Assembly (NCBI RefSeq): GCF_024707125.1
Contig: NZ_JANQAH010000013.1
Location: 69,501 to 133,500, forward strand
DNA length: 64,000 bases
Direction of reading: 5' to 3'
From: Devosia sp.
GTDB lineage: Bacteria; Pseudomonadota; Alphaproteobacteria; Rhizobiales; Devosiaceae
This document shows, one piece after another, positions 54,838 to 63,453 of this stretch. Position numbers and translations under genes: made by a program. Numbering within the stretch: position 1 is the first letter of the stretch; each line of letters opens with the position of its first letter. The notes under the pieces are model-generated. The model was not told where the DNA came from and ran no database searches. It worked only from the letters and a program-made list of their open reading frames with translations.

Positions 54838-54867
54838 AAAAGGGCGCGGCCAAAACCGCGCCCTTTT
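54838..54867 (+). terminator. Terminator after the TraB/TIKI-like gene
   Basis: AAAAGGGCGCGG and CCGCGCCCTTTT form a 12-pair stem with a six-base loop, ending in a T run. It can act in either direction. Confidence 0.88.
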
Positions 54868-54900
54868 GCTTGCCATGCCCGCTTGCCAGCGGTTTCGATG

Positions 54901-54930
54901 ACAAATATCTTTATGATCAAGATTCTTTGT
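54901..54930 (+). promoter_or_regulatory. Probable operator of the MarR gene
   Basis: Imperfect dyads ATCTT...AAGAT (54907-54911 and 54919-54923) and outer ACAAA/TTTGT (54901-54905 and 54926-54930) share nearly one centre. The site ends 13 bases before the MarR start codon, which fits autoregulation. Confidence 0.68.
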
Positions 54931-54943
54931 CATGGGGATAATG

Positions 54944-55429
54944 ATGGACGGGCGGGCGGAACTGGAAGACCGGGTTGGTACGGCGCTCATTCACATGATC
55001 CGCCGGGCCGAAGAAGCGCAGGAGCGGGCGGCGCGCTGGCAGGGCATGCACCCCACCGATTTTCGCTGCCTGGGTTATCTCCACCTCAAGGGCGAGCCCG
55101 TCAGCCCCGGCGACATCATCAGCCATCTTGGCCTGACCTCGGGCGCGGGCACGGCGCTGCTCGATCGGCTGGAAAGCGCGGGCTACATCACACGCAGCCG
55201 CCACCCTGAAGATCGGCGCAGTGTTCTTATTGTGCTCGATACCGAGGCCGCAGCCGAGCCGCTGGCGCTGCATGAACGCATCAGGGCGGAATACCATGTC
55301 GGGACGGCCGAATTTTCGGACACCGATCTCAAGGCCATCGCCAAATTTCTCAACCGCATTGAAGCGCTCTCGGCCGAACTCAACGAGGCGCTCTACGAGC
55401 CGAAGGCCCCCATCAAGGCGGCCTCGTAA
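54944..55429 (+). CDS. MarR family regulator
   Basis: A 161-residue winged-helix regulator: DIISHLGLTSGAGTALLDRL is the recognition region and RSRHPEDRRSVLIVLD the wing. Three ATG codons (54932, 54941, 54944) are possible; GGGG six bases before the last favours 54944. A dyad lies upstream. The PQQ-dependent dehydrogenase gene starts 37 bases after its stop on the same strand, and may be under its control. Confidence 0.88.
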   Translation: MDGRAELEDRVGTALIHMIRRAEEAQERAARWQGMHPTDFRCLGYLHLKGEPVSPGDIISHLGLTSGAGTALLDRLESAGYITRSRHPEDRRSVLIVLDTEAAAEPLALHERIRAEYHVGTAEFSDTDLKAIAKFLNRIEALSAELNEALYEPKAPIKAAS

Positions 55430-55466
55430 CCAATAACGATACGATCAATCCTCTGGAGGAAAGACT

Positions 55467-57875
55467 ATGAGTAGTGATGGTGGGGCGAGGGCGCCTCACA
55501 TCGTCGAACGCGGCCTGATGGGCCTGTTCGCCGTTGTTCTGGGCGTCATGGCCCTGATTTTCGTGGGCGGAGGGGCTTATCTCGCGACCCTTGGCGGTTC
55601 GCTTTACTACGTGGTTTCGGGGCTGCTGTTCCTCGGCGCCGCCGTGCTGCTGTTCCGCGGCCGGCGCCTTGGTGCCTGGGTTTTTGGCCTCACGCTGGCG
55701 CTCACCATCATCTGGGCCATCTGGGAAGTCGGTTTCGATGGCTGGGCGCTTCTGCCGCGTCTGATGATCCCTGTGGCTTTCGGCATCTGGCTGCTGCTGC
55801 CCTGGAGCCAGCATGCCCTTTCCGGCACTCTGGATCTTGCGAAGCGCGTGCCGTTTGGCGCAACGGGTCTGATTACGTCGGCTGCCGTGGTTTCGGTGGC
55901 GCTTGGTGCCGGGCTCTATGCCATCAGCGCGCCGAGCCTGCCGCAGGACCCGCGCTTCCAGACCGGTTTTGGCGCATTTCCGGCCGAGGCTAACGGCGCC
56001 GCGGCGCTGGGGCAGACCGGTGCCGACTGGCCCTATTTCGGTGGCGACCAGGGCGGGCAGAAATATACCCCGCTCGAAGAAATTACCCTCGATAACGTCA
56101 AAAATCTGGAAGTCGCCTGGTCGGTGGATGTGGGTCGCATTCCCGCCAACAATTCGACCCCGCTCAAGATCGATGACAGCATCTATATGTGCAACGGTTT
56201 TAGCCAGGCCTTTGCCCTTGATGCGGCAACCGGCGCCGAGCGCTGGATGTATGACGGCTCGGAAGGCCATGGCGGCACCTGCCGCGGCGTGAGCTACCAT
56301 AAGGTTCCGGGCATGACCGGCGCCTGCGCCGAGCGCGTGCTCTATGGCACGGCCACGGCCAAGCTGATCGCGCTCGATGCGCGGACCGGCGAACTCTGCG
56401 CCGATTTCGGCGAGGGCGGCCGCGTCGATCTCCTCGTCGGCATGCACGACTATGAAGGCAAGATCATCGGCGGCTACTATTCCATCACCTCGGCGCCCAC
56501 TTTCGTGCGCGGCAAGGTCGTGGTCGGTGGCTGGGTGACCGATGGCCAATATTGGGGCGAAGCCTCGGGCGTCATCCGCGCTTTTGACGCGGTAACAGGC
56601 GACATGTCCTGGGCCTGGGACCTTGGTCGCCAGGACCGCACTGGCCTGCCGCCCAATGGCGAAAGCTATACCGTGGCAACGCCGAACAGCTGGGCCCCGG
56701 CCGTAGCCGACGAAGAACTGGGTCTGGTCTATCTGCCCACGGGCAATGCGACCCCCGACTTCTTCGGTGGCCAGCGCCGTGAATTCGACGATCAGTTCAA
56801 TTCCTCGGTCGTCGCGCTCGATGCTGAAACCGGTCGTCTGCGCTGGTCCTTCCAGACCAAGCATCACGACATCTGGGACCATGACGTCGCCTCGCCCGCT
56901 TCGCTCATCGACCTGCCCGATGCTTCGGGCACGATGCGCAAGGCGCTGGTGCAGCCCACCAAGGCCGGCGAAGTTTTTGTGCTCGACCGCACGACCGGCG
57001 AGCCGATCTTCCCCGTCACCGAAACGCCGATGCCCCAGACCGGCGTCGTGCCCGAAGAGCGCAATTCGCCCACCCAGCCGCTCTCCAACAGCCTGCCATC
57101 CTTCCGCATGGCGACGCTGACCGAGGCGGACATGTGGGGCGTGTCGCCCTTCGACCAGCTCTATTGCCGCGTCAAATTCAAGGAAGCGCGCTACGAGGGC
57201 ACCAATACCCCGCCGGGCCTGACGCCCTCGATCCAGACCCCGAGCACCTTTGGGGCGATGAACTGGGGCGGCGTTTCCGTCGATCCCCTGCGCGGCATCA
57301 TGGTGGTCAATTCCAACCGCTTCGCCAGCTATGTCCAACTGCTCTCCCGCGAGGATGCGGATGCTCGTGGCGCCAAGCCGCAGGGCGAATGGGGCGATCG
57401 TCGTGAAGTCGGTGGGCTCGTGGCCCAGGCCAATGTGCCCTATGCCGCGGCGCCCTATTTCTGGCTCACCGCGCTCAACGTGCCCTGCATCGACCCGCCC
57501 TACAGCTATCTGAGCGCGGTCGATCTCAATACGGGCAAGATGCTCTGGACCCAGCCCTTCGGCACCTCCAAGGGCAGCGGCGCGCTCGGCATCAACCTGC
57601 CGTTCGAGCTGACCCTCGGCACGCCGACCCATGGCGGTTCGATGATCACCGCCAGCGGCCTGGTGTTCATCGCCGCGGCCAAGGACAATATGCTGCGAGC
57701 CTATGAACTGGCGAGCGGCAAGGAAGTCTGGAAGACCGAACTGCCGGCCGCCGGTGGCGCGCCGATCAGCTACACGCTCGATGGCAAGCAGTACATCGCC
57801 GTCGTTGCCGGCGGTCAGGGCGCCATCCAGTCGCGCTTCTCGACCAAGGTCGTGGCGTTCAAGCTGCCGGACTAA
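55467..57875 (+). CDS. Membrane PQQ-dependent dehydrogenase, glucose/quinate/shikimate type
   Basis: An 802-residue quinoprotein. Residues 1-150 hold five membrane helices (GLFAVVLGVMALIFVGGGAY onward); the rest is an eight-bladed propeller starting DWPYFGGDQGGQKYTPLEEI with the motif TFQTKHHDIWDHD-like region SFQTKHHDIWDHDVASP and FGAMNWGGVSVDP. It oxidises aldoses (glucose to gluconolactone) or quinate/shikimate in the periplasm and passes electrons to ubiquinone. No PQQ synthesis genes are in the window. GGAGG precedes the ATG; a terminator follows. Confidence 0.94.
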   Translation: MSSDGGARAPHIVERGLMGLFAVVLGVMALIFVGGGAYLATLGGSLYYVVSGLLFLGAAVLLFRGRRLGAWVFGLTLALTIIWAIWEVGFDGWALLPRLMIPVAFGIWLLLPWSQHALSGTLDLAKRVPFGATGLITSAAVVSVALGAGLYAISAPSLPQDPRFQTGFGAFPAEANGAAALGQTGADWPYFGGDQGGQKYTPLEEITLDNVKNLEVAWSVDVGRIPANNSTPLKIDDSIYMCNGFSQAFALDAATGAERWMYDGSEGHGGTCRGVSYHKVPGMTGACAERVLYGTATAKLIALDARTGELCADFGEGGRVDLLVGMHDYEGKIIGGYYSITSAPTFVRGKVVVGGWVTDGQYWGEASGVIRAFDAVTGDMSWAWDLGRQDRTGLPPNGESYTVATPNSWAPAVADEELGLVYLPTGNATPDFFGGQRREFDDQFNSSVVALDAETGRLRWSFQTKHHDIWDHDVASPASLIDLPDASGTMRKALVQPTKAGEVFVLDRTTGEPIFPVTETPMPQTGVVPEERNSPTQPLSNSLPSFRMATLTEADMWGVSPFDQLYCRVKFKEARYEGTNTPPGLTPSIQTPSTFGAMNWGGVSVDPLRGIMVVNSNRFASYVQLLSREDADARGAKPQGEWGDRREVGGLVAQANVPYAAAPYFWLTALNVPCIDPPYSYLSAVDLNTGKMLWTQPFGTSKGSGALGINLPFELTLGTPTHGGSMITASGLVFIAAAKDNMLRAYELASGKEVWKTELPAAGGAPISYTLDGKQYIAVVAGGQGAIQSRFSTKVVAFKLPD

Positions 57876-57880
57876 GGCAA

Positions 57881-57904
57881 AAGGCGGCGCTCAGGCGCCG
57901 CCTT
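57881..57904 (+). terminator. Terminator after the PQQ dehydrogenase
   Basis: AAGGCGGCGC and the exact complement form a ten-pair stem with loop TCAG, then ATTCTT. The T tract is weak but the stem is strong and follows the stop by five bases. Confidence 0.75.
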
Positions 57905-57927
57905 ATTCTTGGTGTGGTGGCTCCCGT

Positions 57928-58033
57928 ACCCCCACCCTCATTCCCTCCCCACAAGGGGGAGGGAGGCGCAAGCCTCAGTCTTCCCGGCTCCATCGTCTCC
58001 CTCCCCCTTGTGGGGAGGGATCAAGGGTGGGGT
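57928..58033. repeat. Large imperfect inverted repeat with CCCTCCCC arms
   Basis: ACCCCCACCCTCATTCCC... (57928-57965) and its near complement (57996-58033) give a hairpin of about 35 pairs enclosing AGGCGCAAGCCT. It resembles in layout, not in sequence, the repeat at 43621. It sits between convergent genes. Confidence 0.8.
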
Positions 58034-58066
58034 AAGCGATGCCGCCAAAATTGCGGAAGTAGTGTC

Positions 58067-58477
58067 TTACTCCATCCGCCCAAGGGCATCCTCGAGCTTG
58101 CCAAAGTAGTCCTGCCAGCCCATCCGCGCGCCATGATAGGCCTGGTTCTGGTCGGGCCGGAAACCGGTCTGTTCCATGCGCAATTGCGTGCCCGAGGCGA
58201 TCGGTGTCAGCGTCCAGGTAACCGTGCTTTCAAGCCCATAGGCGTCCCAGGAATAGGCCAGCGTACGATTGGGCTCGATCTCCTTGACCTCACAGTCAAT
58301 GGCGCCCCAATCGGCGGTGAACTTGAACTTGTGACCAAGGTCAGGCGCAAAGTCGCTGCTCATCAGCCATTCCTTGATCAGGTGCGGCTGCGTCAGCGCC
58401 CGCCAGAGCTTTTCCGGCCTATGGGAAAAATCGCGTTCAATAACGACAGTGCGGATTTCAGGCGTAGCTTCGGCCAT
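58067..58477 (-). CDS. SRPBCC (AHSA1-like) domain protein
   Basis: A 136-residue single-domain protein: VVIERDFSHRPEKLWRALTQ, LIKEWLMSSDFAPDLGHKF and the C-terminal helix RMGWQDYFGKLEDALGRM. AHSA1-like members bind hydrophobic ligands; several are encoded with ArsR regulators, as here. ATG 58477 is preferred over TTG 58483. Confidence 0.85.
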   Translation of the reverse strand: MAEATPEIRTVVIERDFSHRPEKLWRALTQPHLIKEWLMSSDFAPDLGHKFKFTADWGAIDCEVKEIEPNRTLAYSWDAYGLESTVTWTLTPIASGTQLRMEQTGFRPDQNQAYHGARMGWQDYFGKLEDALGRME

Positions 58478-58485
58478 GGACAAAC

Positions 58486-58854
58486 CTACTTTGAATGATT
58501 TTGGACAATGGCGGCGTGGATCAGCGCCTTGAAAGCGGCTTCGTCGATCTCGTCGCCTTCCTTGAAGTCGATCGCCCTTCGCGTGCCGCCGGTCAGGCTC
58601 GAATTGAAGATGCCGGAGGGATCGGCAAGGGCGGCGCCCTTGGGGAAAGTGGTCTTTATCGCCGCCTTATAGGCCTCGCCGGTGCAGATAATGCCGCCAT
58701 GCGACCAGACCGGATTTTCCCATTTCCACTCTTCGACGACCTCGGGATCGGCCTCCTTGATCAGCCTGCGGATACGCGCCAGCATTTCGCCGCGCCAACC
58801 GCTGAGTTCAGCAATGCGGGCATCGATTTTTTCGGCAGCACTCTTTTCGGTCAT
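58486..58854 (-). CDS. DUF1801 domain protein (first)
   Basis: A 122-residue protein with ARIRRLIKEADPEVVEEWKW, WSHGGIICTGEAYKAA and a C-terminal helix, matching DUF1801 (YdhG-like fold). Function unknown. It lies between the second DUF1801 gene and the AHSA1 gene with gaps of seven to eight bases, so all belong to one transcript. Confidence 0.85.
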   Translation of the reverse strand: MTEKSAAEKIDARIAELSGWRGEMLARIRRLIKEADPEVVEEWKWENPVWSHGGIICTGEAYKAAIKTTFPKGAALADPSGIFNSSLTGGTRRAIDFKEGDEIDEAAFKALIHAAIVQNHSK

Positions 58855-58861
58855 TTCACCC

Positions 58862-59299
58862 TCACATCTTTTCGCCCGGCAGCAGCACGGCCTGCTTCAC
58901 CCAGGTGACGAACTGCTTTTCGTCGATCCCGGCCTCTTCGGTGACGTCATAATAACGCACGCCGGCAACTTTGGATTCTTTGGCCGGCATGGGTTTGAGC
59001 TCCGTGCCCTTGAAGAAGGTCACACGCACATGAGCCTTGAAGCAATGCATGCTCAAAAACCACGTCTCGCCGTCGAGGCCATAAAGCGGCGTGTTCCATT
59101 TGACCGCCTTTTTCACCCCTGGCACGGTTTTCACCACCAGCGCATCCACCTCGCGGCAGATCGCCTGCTTCCAGCCCGGCACGGCGGAGAGATAGGCTGA
59201 TACCGGTTCATCACCAAAACCCTTGGCAATCTGCGGATTGTCGCCCGAAAGCAGCACGACGCCATCCTTGTTGGGCTTCAGCGGCTTTCTCTCCGCCAT
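58862..59299 (-). CDS. DUF1801 domain protein (second)
   Basis: A 145-residue protein; the domain spans about 30-140 (VPGVKKAVKWNTPLYGLDG, ETWFLSMHCFKAHVRVTFF). It shares the fold but little sequence with its neighbour. The start is ATG 59299 in TGATG with the upstream membrane gene; the open frame above it to 59413 overlaps that gene and is not used. Confidence 0.85.
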   Translation of the reverse strand: MAERKPLKPNKDGVVLLSGDNPQIAKGFGDEPVSAYLSAVPGWKQAICREVDALVVKTVPGVKKAVKWNTPLYGLDGETWFLSMHCFKAHVRVTFFKGTELKPMPAKESKVAGVRYYDVTEEAGIDEKQFVTWVKQAVLLPGEKM

Positions 59300-59550
59300 C
59301 AGGCTGCGTCCTTTCCGCGCCGGTGCCACTTGGCAAAATAGGGCAGCGCGAAGAGATAGGTGCCGGTCAGAAACAGCAGCAGCAGTGGAAAGAGCGGCAC
59401 ATAGGACATCCACATGATCGGCTCGGCCTGTGCCAGCGCAATCGACGTGGCGATCACGCTCAGGACGAAGGCGACCGAAATCCAGCGATGCGATTGCCTG
59501 ACCCGGCGCGGCCAGGCGGAACGGGGTGGTGTGGTGGTGATTTCGCTCAT
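59299..59550 (-). CDS. Small two-helix membrane protein in the ArsR cluster
   Basis: An 83-residue protein with a basic head, a helix at about 23-43 (WISVAFVLSVIATSIALAQA) and a second at 50-70 (YVPLFPLLLLFLTGTYLFAL), and a basic tail. Overlaps the ArsR gene by four bases and the next gene in TGATG, so it is certainly within the operon. Family not recognised with confidence. Confidence 0.75.
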   Translation of the reverse strand: MSEITTTPPRSAWPRRVRQSHRWISVAFVLSVIATSIALAQAEPIMWMSYVPLFPLLLLFLTGTYLFALPYFAKWHRRGKDAA

Positions 59551-59870
59551 TGGTCCATTCTCCTCAACAGATCTTCCAGGGCATCAAATCGGTCCTCCCA
59601 AAACCCCGCCATTTCCTTGGTCCAGTCGACCAGAGGTCCAAGCGCGGCCAGTTGGGCGCTATAGTGGGTTTGCCGTCCATCGATCCGTCCGCGCACGAGC
59701 CCGGCATCCTTCAAGACGCCGAGATGCTTTGAGACCACCGGCTGGGACACGCCGGCGCCGGCGGTCAGCACCGCCACGGTATGTTCGCCTTCGCGGCAGA
59801 GGCGTTCGAACAGCGCCCGTCGTGTCGGGTCGGCCAGCGCCTTGAACACCGTGTCTGGTCCCGGTTGCAT
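59547..59870 (-). CDS. ArsR family regulator
   Basis: A 107-residue winged-helix repressor: FKALADPTRRALFERLCREG, then GVSQPVVSKHLGVLKDAGLV as recognition helix and RIDGRQTHYSAQ as wing. The metal-binding cysteines of ArsR/SmtB (ELCVCDL) are absent, so it belongs to the non-metal branch often found next to AHSA1-type proteins. First gene of a five-gene operon on the minus strand. Confidence 0.92.
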   Translation of the reverse strand: MQPGPDTVFKALADPTRRALFERLCREGEHTVAVLTAGAGVSQPVVSKHLGVLKDAGLVRGRIDGRQTHYSAQLAALGPLVDWTKEMAGFWEDRFDALEDLLRRMDQ

Positions 59871-59888
59871 TGGATCGATACCTCGTTG

Positions 59889-59908
59889 GCTATGAGTTAA
59901 TTCATAGC
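59889..59908 (-). promoter_or_regulatory. Probable operator of the ArsR operon
   Basis: GCTATGA and TCATAGC are exact complements separated by GTTAAT, a 20-base near-perfect palindrome ending 19 bases before the ArsR start codon. The position fits autorepression. Confidence 0.75.
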
Positions 59909-60054
59909 TCCGCGGCTATTTGAGAGTCAAGCGCGATTTGGTGAGCGGCAATGCGCTGGCATGAAGCTGACGATTTTATGCAATTGCTTGGGGTCGCAGA
60001 ACGCTCCCTTTACTCGGCTCGCGCATTTTGTTCGGGAATCCCGGGGAGACGGTG

Positions 60055-61902
60055 ATGACCGGCGGCGAGACAGAGCAGCTTCTGCGGTTGCAGACCGAAG
60101 TGTTGGAAGCCGTGGCCCAGGGAGAGGCCTTGCCGGCCATCGGACGCCTTTTGTGCCAGCGCGCTGAAGAGCTCGCGCCCGAGGCCGTCTGCTCCATCCT
60201 GCTGGTCGACGAATACGGCTCGGTGCGCGCTCTGGCCGCTCCCGGCCTGCCAAAATTCTATTCTGCCGCTATCAATGGTTTGAAGATCGGGCCGCAGGCT
60301 GGCTCCTGCGGCACCGCCGCCTATCGCCGGGAAGAGGTGGTGGTCACCGATATTGCCAGTGATCCGCTCTGGGACGATTTTCGCGCCATGATCGCGCCGC
60401 TGGGCCTGAAAGCCTGCTGGTCGACGCCCATCAAAAATCCTGCCGGGCAGGTGATCGCGACCTTTGCCTTCTATTTCCGCTCGACCCGCGGCCCCAGCGC
60501 CACCGAGCGCAACATCGTCGAGACCTGCGCCCATCTTTGCGCGCTCGCCATCGAGCACGAACGTATCCGCGACCGCAATTTCCGCCTCGCTTATTACGAT
60601 GTGCTGACGGGCCTGCCCAATCGCGGCCGCTACAATGAACTGCTGGGCGAACATATCGGCATGGACCAGCCCTTTGGACTGATCCTGCTCGATATCGACC
60701 ATCTGAAATCGGTCAATGACACGATCGGCCATGCCGCCGGCGATCGGTTGATCGCCACGGTCGGAGCGCGTCTCAGCGCCGTGCACCCGACCCTCATTCC
60801 CTGCCGCCTCGGCGGCGATGAATTCGCCATTATCGCCCGCGGCTGCTCCAGCCATGACATGCTCGAACACTGGGCCAGCATGGTGAGCGACGCGACCACC
60901 GGCATGGTCGAAATGTCCGGCCAGTCCTTTGAGGCCCATGTGACCATGGGCGGCGCGGTTTTCGGCATGGATGGCAAGGATGCCGATACTCTGTCGCAAA
61001 ATGCCGACTTTGCGCTCTATCACGCCAAGGAAGCGCGCCGTGGCGGCTATATGGCCTTTCAGGCGGACCTCCGCACCGAGATGACGCATCGCATCGCCCA
61101 GGTGCGCCAGCTCGATCAGGCCCTCGCCGAAAACCGCGTCGAGCCCTATTACCAGCCCATCGTCAATCTTGAGACCAACGAGATCGTCGGGCTCGAAGCC
61201 CTGGCGCGGCTGCGCATGGGAAGCGAGGTGGTGTCGGTGGGGGAGTTTCAGACCGCCCTGACCGATCCGCGGCTCGCCTGCGAACTGACCGGCAAAATGC
61301 TCGAACAGGTAGCGCAGGATATGCGCGGCTGGCTCGATGCGGGCATCGATTTCCAGCATGTCGGGGTCAATGTAACGACAGGCGATTTCCAGCGCGGGGA
61401 TCTGGCCGAGCGCATCATCGACATCTTTGGTTGGGCCAATGTGCCGCTCAGCCATATCGTGCTCGAAGTCAATGAAGCCGTATTCGTCGGCGGCAGCGAC
61501 AGAAGCGTGCCCCATGCGGTCGAAGCGTTGCGCAGCCGCGGCATTCTCGTGGCCCTCGACGATTTCGGCACTGGCTTTGCGTCCCTGACGCACCTCCTGT
61601 CCTTCCCCGTAGACATCATCAAGATCGACCGGTCTTTCGTTACGAAACTCGGTGTCGACGGGCCGAGCGAGACGGTGGTGTCCGGCCTCGTCGATATCGT
61701 GAAAAAACTCGGCATGCGCATCGTTGCCGAAGGCGTGGAATACGAGGAACAGGCCGCGGCTCTTCGCCGTTTCGGCTGCCGTTTGGCGCAGGGCTATCTC
61801 TATTCCAAGCCCGTTTCGGCCGCGCAATGCACGCGCCTGCTTGAGGCCCATGCGCAACGCCGCTCGATCGCAGCCGACGGCGAAAACCGCCGCAGCGCCT
61901 AG
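60055..61902 (+). CDS. GAF-GGDEF-EAL cyclic-di-GMP enzyme
   Basis: A 615-residue cytoplasmic protein. GAF sensor domain about 5-165 (VCSILLVDEYGSVRALAAPG, SCGTAAYRREEVVVTDI); GGDEF domain about 170-330 with intact GGDEF (253-257) but no RxxD inhibitory site in front; EAL domain about 345-600 with E381-A-L, EVNEAVF and DDFGTG (502-507). Both active sites look functional, so it could make and degrade cyclic-di-GMP, with the GAF ligand deciding. GGGGAG before ATG 60055 sets the start; a longer TTG frame exists upstream. Confidence 0.93.
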   Translation: MTGGETEQLLRLQTEVLEAVAQGEALPAIGRLLCQRAEELAPEAVCSILLVDEYGSVRALAAPGLPKFYSAAINGLKIGPQAGSCGTAAYRREEVVVTDIASDPLWDDFRAMIAPLGLKACWSTPIKNPAGQVIATFAFYFRSTRGPSATERNIVETCAHLCALAIEHERIRDRNFRLAYYDVLTGLPNRGRYNELLGEHIGMDQPFGLILLDIDHLKSVNDTIGHAAGDRLIATVGARLSAVHPTLIPCRLGGDEFAIIARGCSSHDMLEHWASMVSDATTGMVEMSGQSFEAHVTMGGAVFGMDGKDADTLSQNADFALYHAKEARRGGYMAFQADLRTEMTHRIAQVRQLDQALAENRVEPYYQPIVNLETNEIVGLEALARLRMGSEVVSVGEFQTALTDPRLACELTGKMLEQVAQDMRGWLDAGIDFQHVGVNVTTGDFQRGDLAERIIDIFGWANVPLSHIVLEVNEAVFVGGSDRSVPHAVEALRSRGILVALDDFGTGFASLTHLLSFPVDIIKIDRSFVTKLGVDGPSETVVSGLVDIVKKLGMRIVAEGVEYEEQAAALRRFGCRLAQGYLYSKPVSAAQCTRLLEAHAQRRSIAADGENRRSA

Positions 61903-62013
61903 GTTTTCCGGCCCAAACAGCCCCAAAAATTCCGTGACAGGACGATGACAGGGAGCGTCCCTACAGTAAGGGCACGAACGCAACGACGTTCGCCTTTGTT
62001 CTGGGAGGATCTT

Positions 62014-62958
62014 TTGAACAAGCTGCTACTCGCGGCGCTGGTTTCCGGCGCCCTCTCCATGCCCGCATTCGCTGCCGACTACACCATTCTGGCGCCCGCT
62101 GCGCCCGGCGGCGGCTGGGACCAGACCGCCCGCACCATGCAGGAAGCGTTCACTGCCGAAGGCATTTCGGGCAATGTGCAGGTCACCAACGTTCCCGGCG
62201 CCGGCGGCACCATTGGCCTCGCCCAGTTCGCGACGCAAGATGCCGGCAATCCCAATTCCCTGATCGTCGGCGGCTATGTGATGGTTGGCGCCATCCTGAC
62301 CAATATGTCGCCCGTGACCCTCGCCGATGTCACCCCGATCGCCCGCCTTACCGGTGAAGCCGTCGCCATCGTCGTTCCCGCCGCTTCCGATATCCAGACG
62401 CTCGACGACCTCGTGGCAAAACTCAAGGAAAACACCGGCGCCGTCTCCTGGGCCGGTGGCTCCGCTGGTGGCGTTGACCACATCACGGCTGGTCTCCTGG
62501 CAAAGACCATTGGCGTCGACCCGACCCAGGTCAACTACATCGCCTATTCCGGCGGTGGCGAAGCGCTTGCCGCCATTCTCGGTGGCCAGGTGACCGTTGG
62601 TATTTCCGGCATCAGCGAATTCTCCGCCCAGATCGCTGCCGGCGAACTGCGTCTCCTCGCTGTTTCCTCCGAAGAGCGCGTGCCGGGTGTCGATGGTCCG
62701 ACCCTCAAGGAAGCCGGCGTTGATCTGGCCGTCCAGAACTGGCGCATGGTTGCTGCCGCTCCCGGCATCACCGACGAGCAGAAGGCCGCCATCACTGCCG
62801 ACGTGAAGGCGCTGGCAACTTCGGCCTCGTGGAAGGCCGCGCTTGAAACCAAGGGCTGGGTCGACACCTATCTCGATGGCGAAGCCTTCGATACGCAGCT
62901 TGCTGCCGATATCGCCGCGACCGAAACCATCCTGAAAGACATCGGCCTCGTGCAATGA
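62014..62958 (+). CDS. tctC: Tripartite tricarboxylate transporter binding protein
   Basis: A 314-residue periplasmic binding protein of the TctC/Bug family. TTG 62014 with GGAGG five bases upstream is the start: it gives a normal signal peptide (LNKLLLAALVSGALSMPAFA) followed by DYTILAPAAPGGGWDQTART, where the PGGGWD loop contacts carboxylates. An upstream open frame to 61945 would bury the signal. Substrate is probably a di- or tricarboxylate; Bug proteins vary. Overlaps tctB by four bases. Confidence 0.92.
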   Translation: MNKLLLAALVSGALSMPAFAADYTILAPAAPGGGWDQTARTMQEAFTAEGISGNVQVTNVPGAGGTIGLAQFATQDAGNPNSLIVGGYVMVGAILTNMSPVTLADVTPIARLTGEAVAIVVPAASDIQTLDDLVAKLKENTGAVSWAGGSAGGVDHITAGLLAKTIGVDPTQVNYIAYSGGGEALAAILGGQVTVGISGISEFSAQIAAGELRLLAVSSEERVPGVDGPTLKEAGVDLAVQNWRMVAAAPGITDEQKAAITADVKALATSASWKAALETKGWVDTYLDGEAFDTQLAADIAATETILKDIGLVQ

Positions 62959-63452
62959 GCGCTGGCCAATCCAACAGCACGCGCCGCCCCGATGGGGCGG
63001 CGCTCGTCATCGCGGTTATCCTCGCCGCCATTTCGATCATCATCTTCTGGCAGACGAGCCAGATGCGCGTGCCGCCCATCCAGCAGCGCGTCGGCCCGAC
63101 CGTCTTCCCCTATATCGTCGCGACCGGTCTCGGGCTTTTGGCCATCGGCACGCTGATCTCCGCCCTGCGCAACGGCTTTCCGGCCCGCAGCAAGGACGAC
63201 TACGGCCCCATCGCCTGGATCGTCGGCGGCCTCGTGGCGCAGATCCTGCTGCTCTCGACCGCGGGCTTTTCCATTGCGACCGGCGTGCTCTTCGCGCTGA
63301 CGGCGAGGGGATTTGGCCGCGGCCCGCTCTGGCAGACCATTCCCATCGGGATCGTCTTTTCCTTCATCGTCTGGTTCATTTTCGCGCGCGGGCTGCAACT
63401 CTCGCTGCCGCAGGGACCCATCGAACGCTTTCTGACGACGGGAGCCTTCTGA
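62955..63452 (+). CDS. tctB: Tripartite tricarboxylate transporter small membrane subunit
   Basis: A 165-residue protein with four hydrophobic helices ([69 protein letters not shown]) and the TctB phrase [15 protein letters not shown]. Coupled to tctC (ATGA) and to tctA (one-base gap). Confidence 0.92.
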   Translation: MSAGQSNSTRRPDGAALVIAVILAAISIIIFWQTSQMRVPPIQQRVGPTVFPYIVATGLGLLAIGTLISALRNGFPARSKDDYGPIAWIVGGLVAQILLLSTAGFSIATGVLFALTARGFGRGPLWQTIPIGIVFSFIVWFIFARGLQLSLPQGPIERFLTTGAF

Positions 63453-63453
63453 G

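Noticed and set aside
55413-57632. A 739-codon open frame on the minus strand
   Set aside because: Antisense shadow of the PQQ dehydrogenase, whose sequence motifs are unmistakable on the plus strand.
60010-61983. A 657-codon open frame on the minus strand
   Set aside because: It is the antisense shadow of the GAF-GGDEF-EAL gene; the residue mix (H, D, G, A in excess) is that of reversed GC-rich codons and it shows no family motif.
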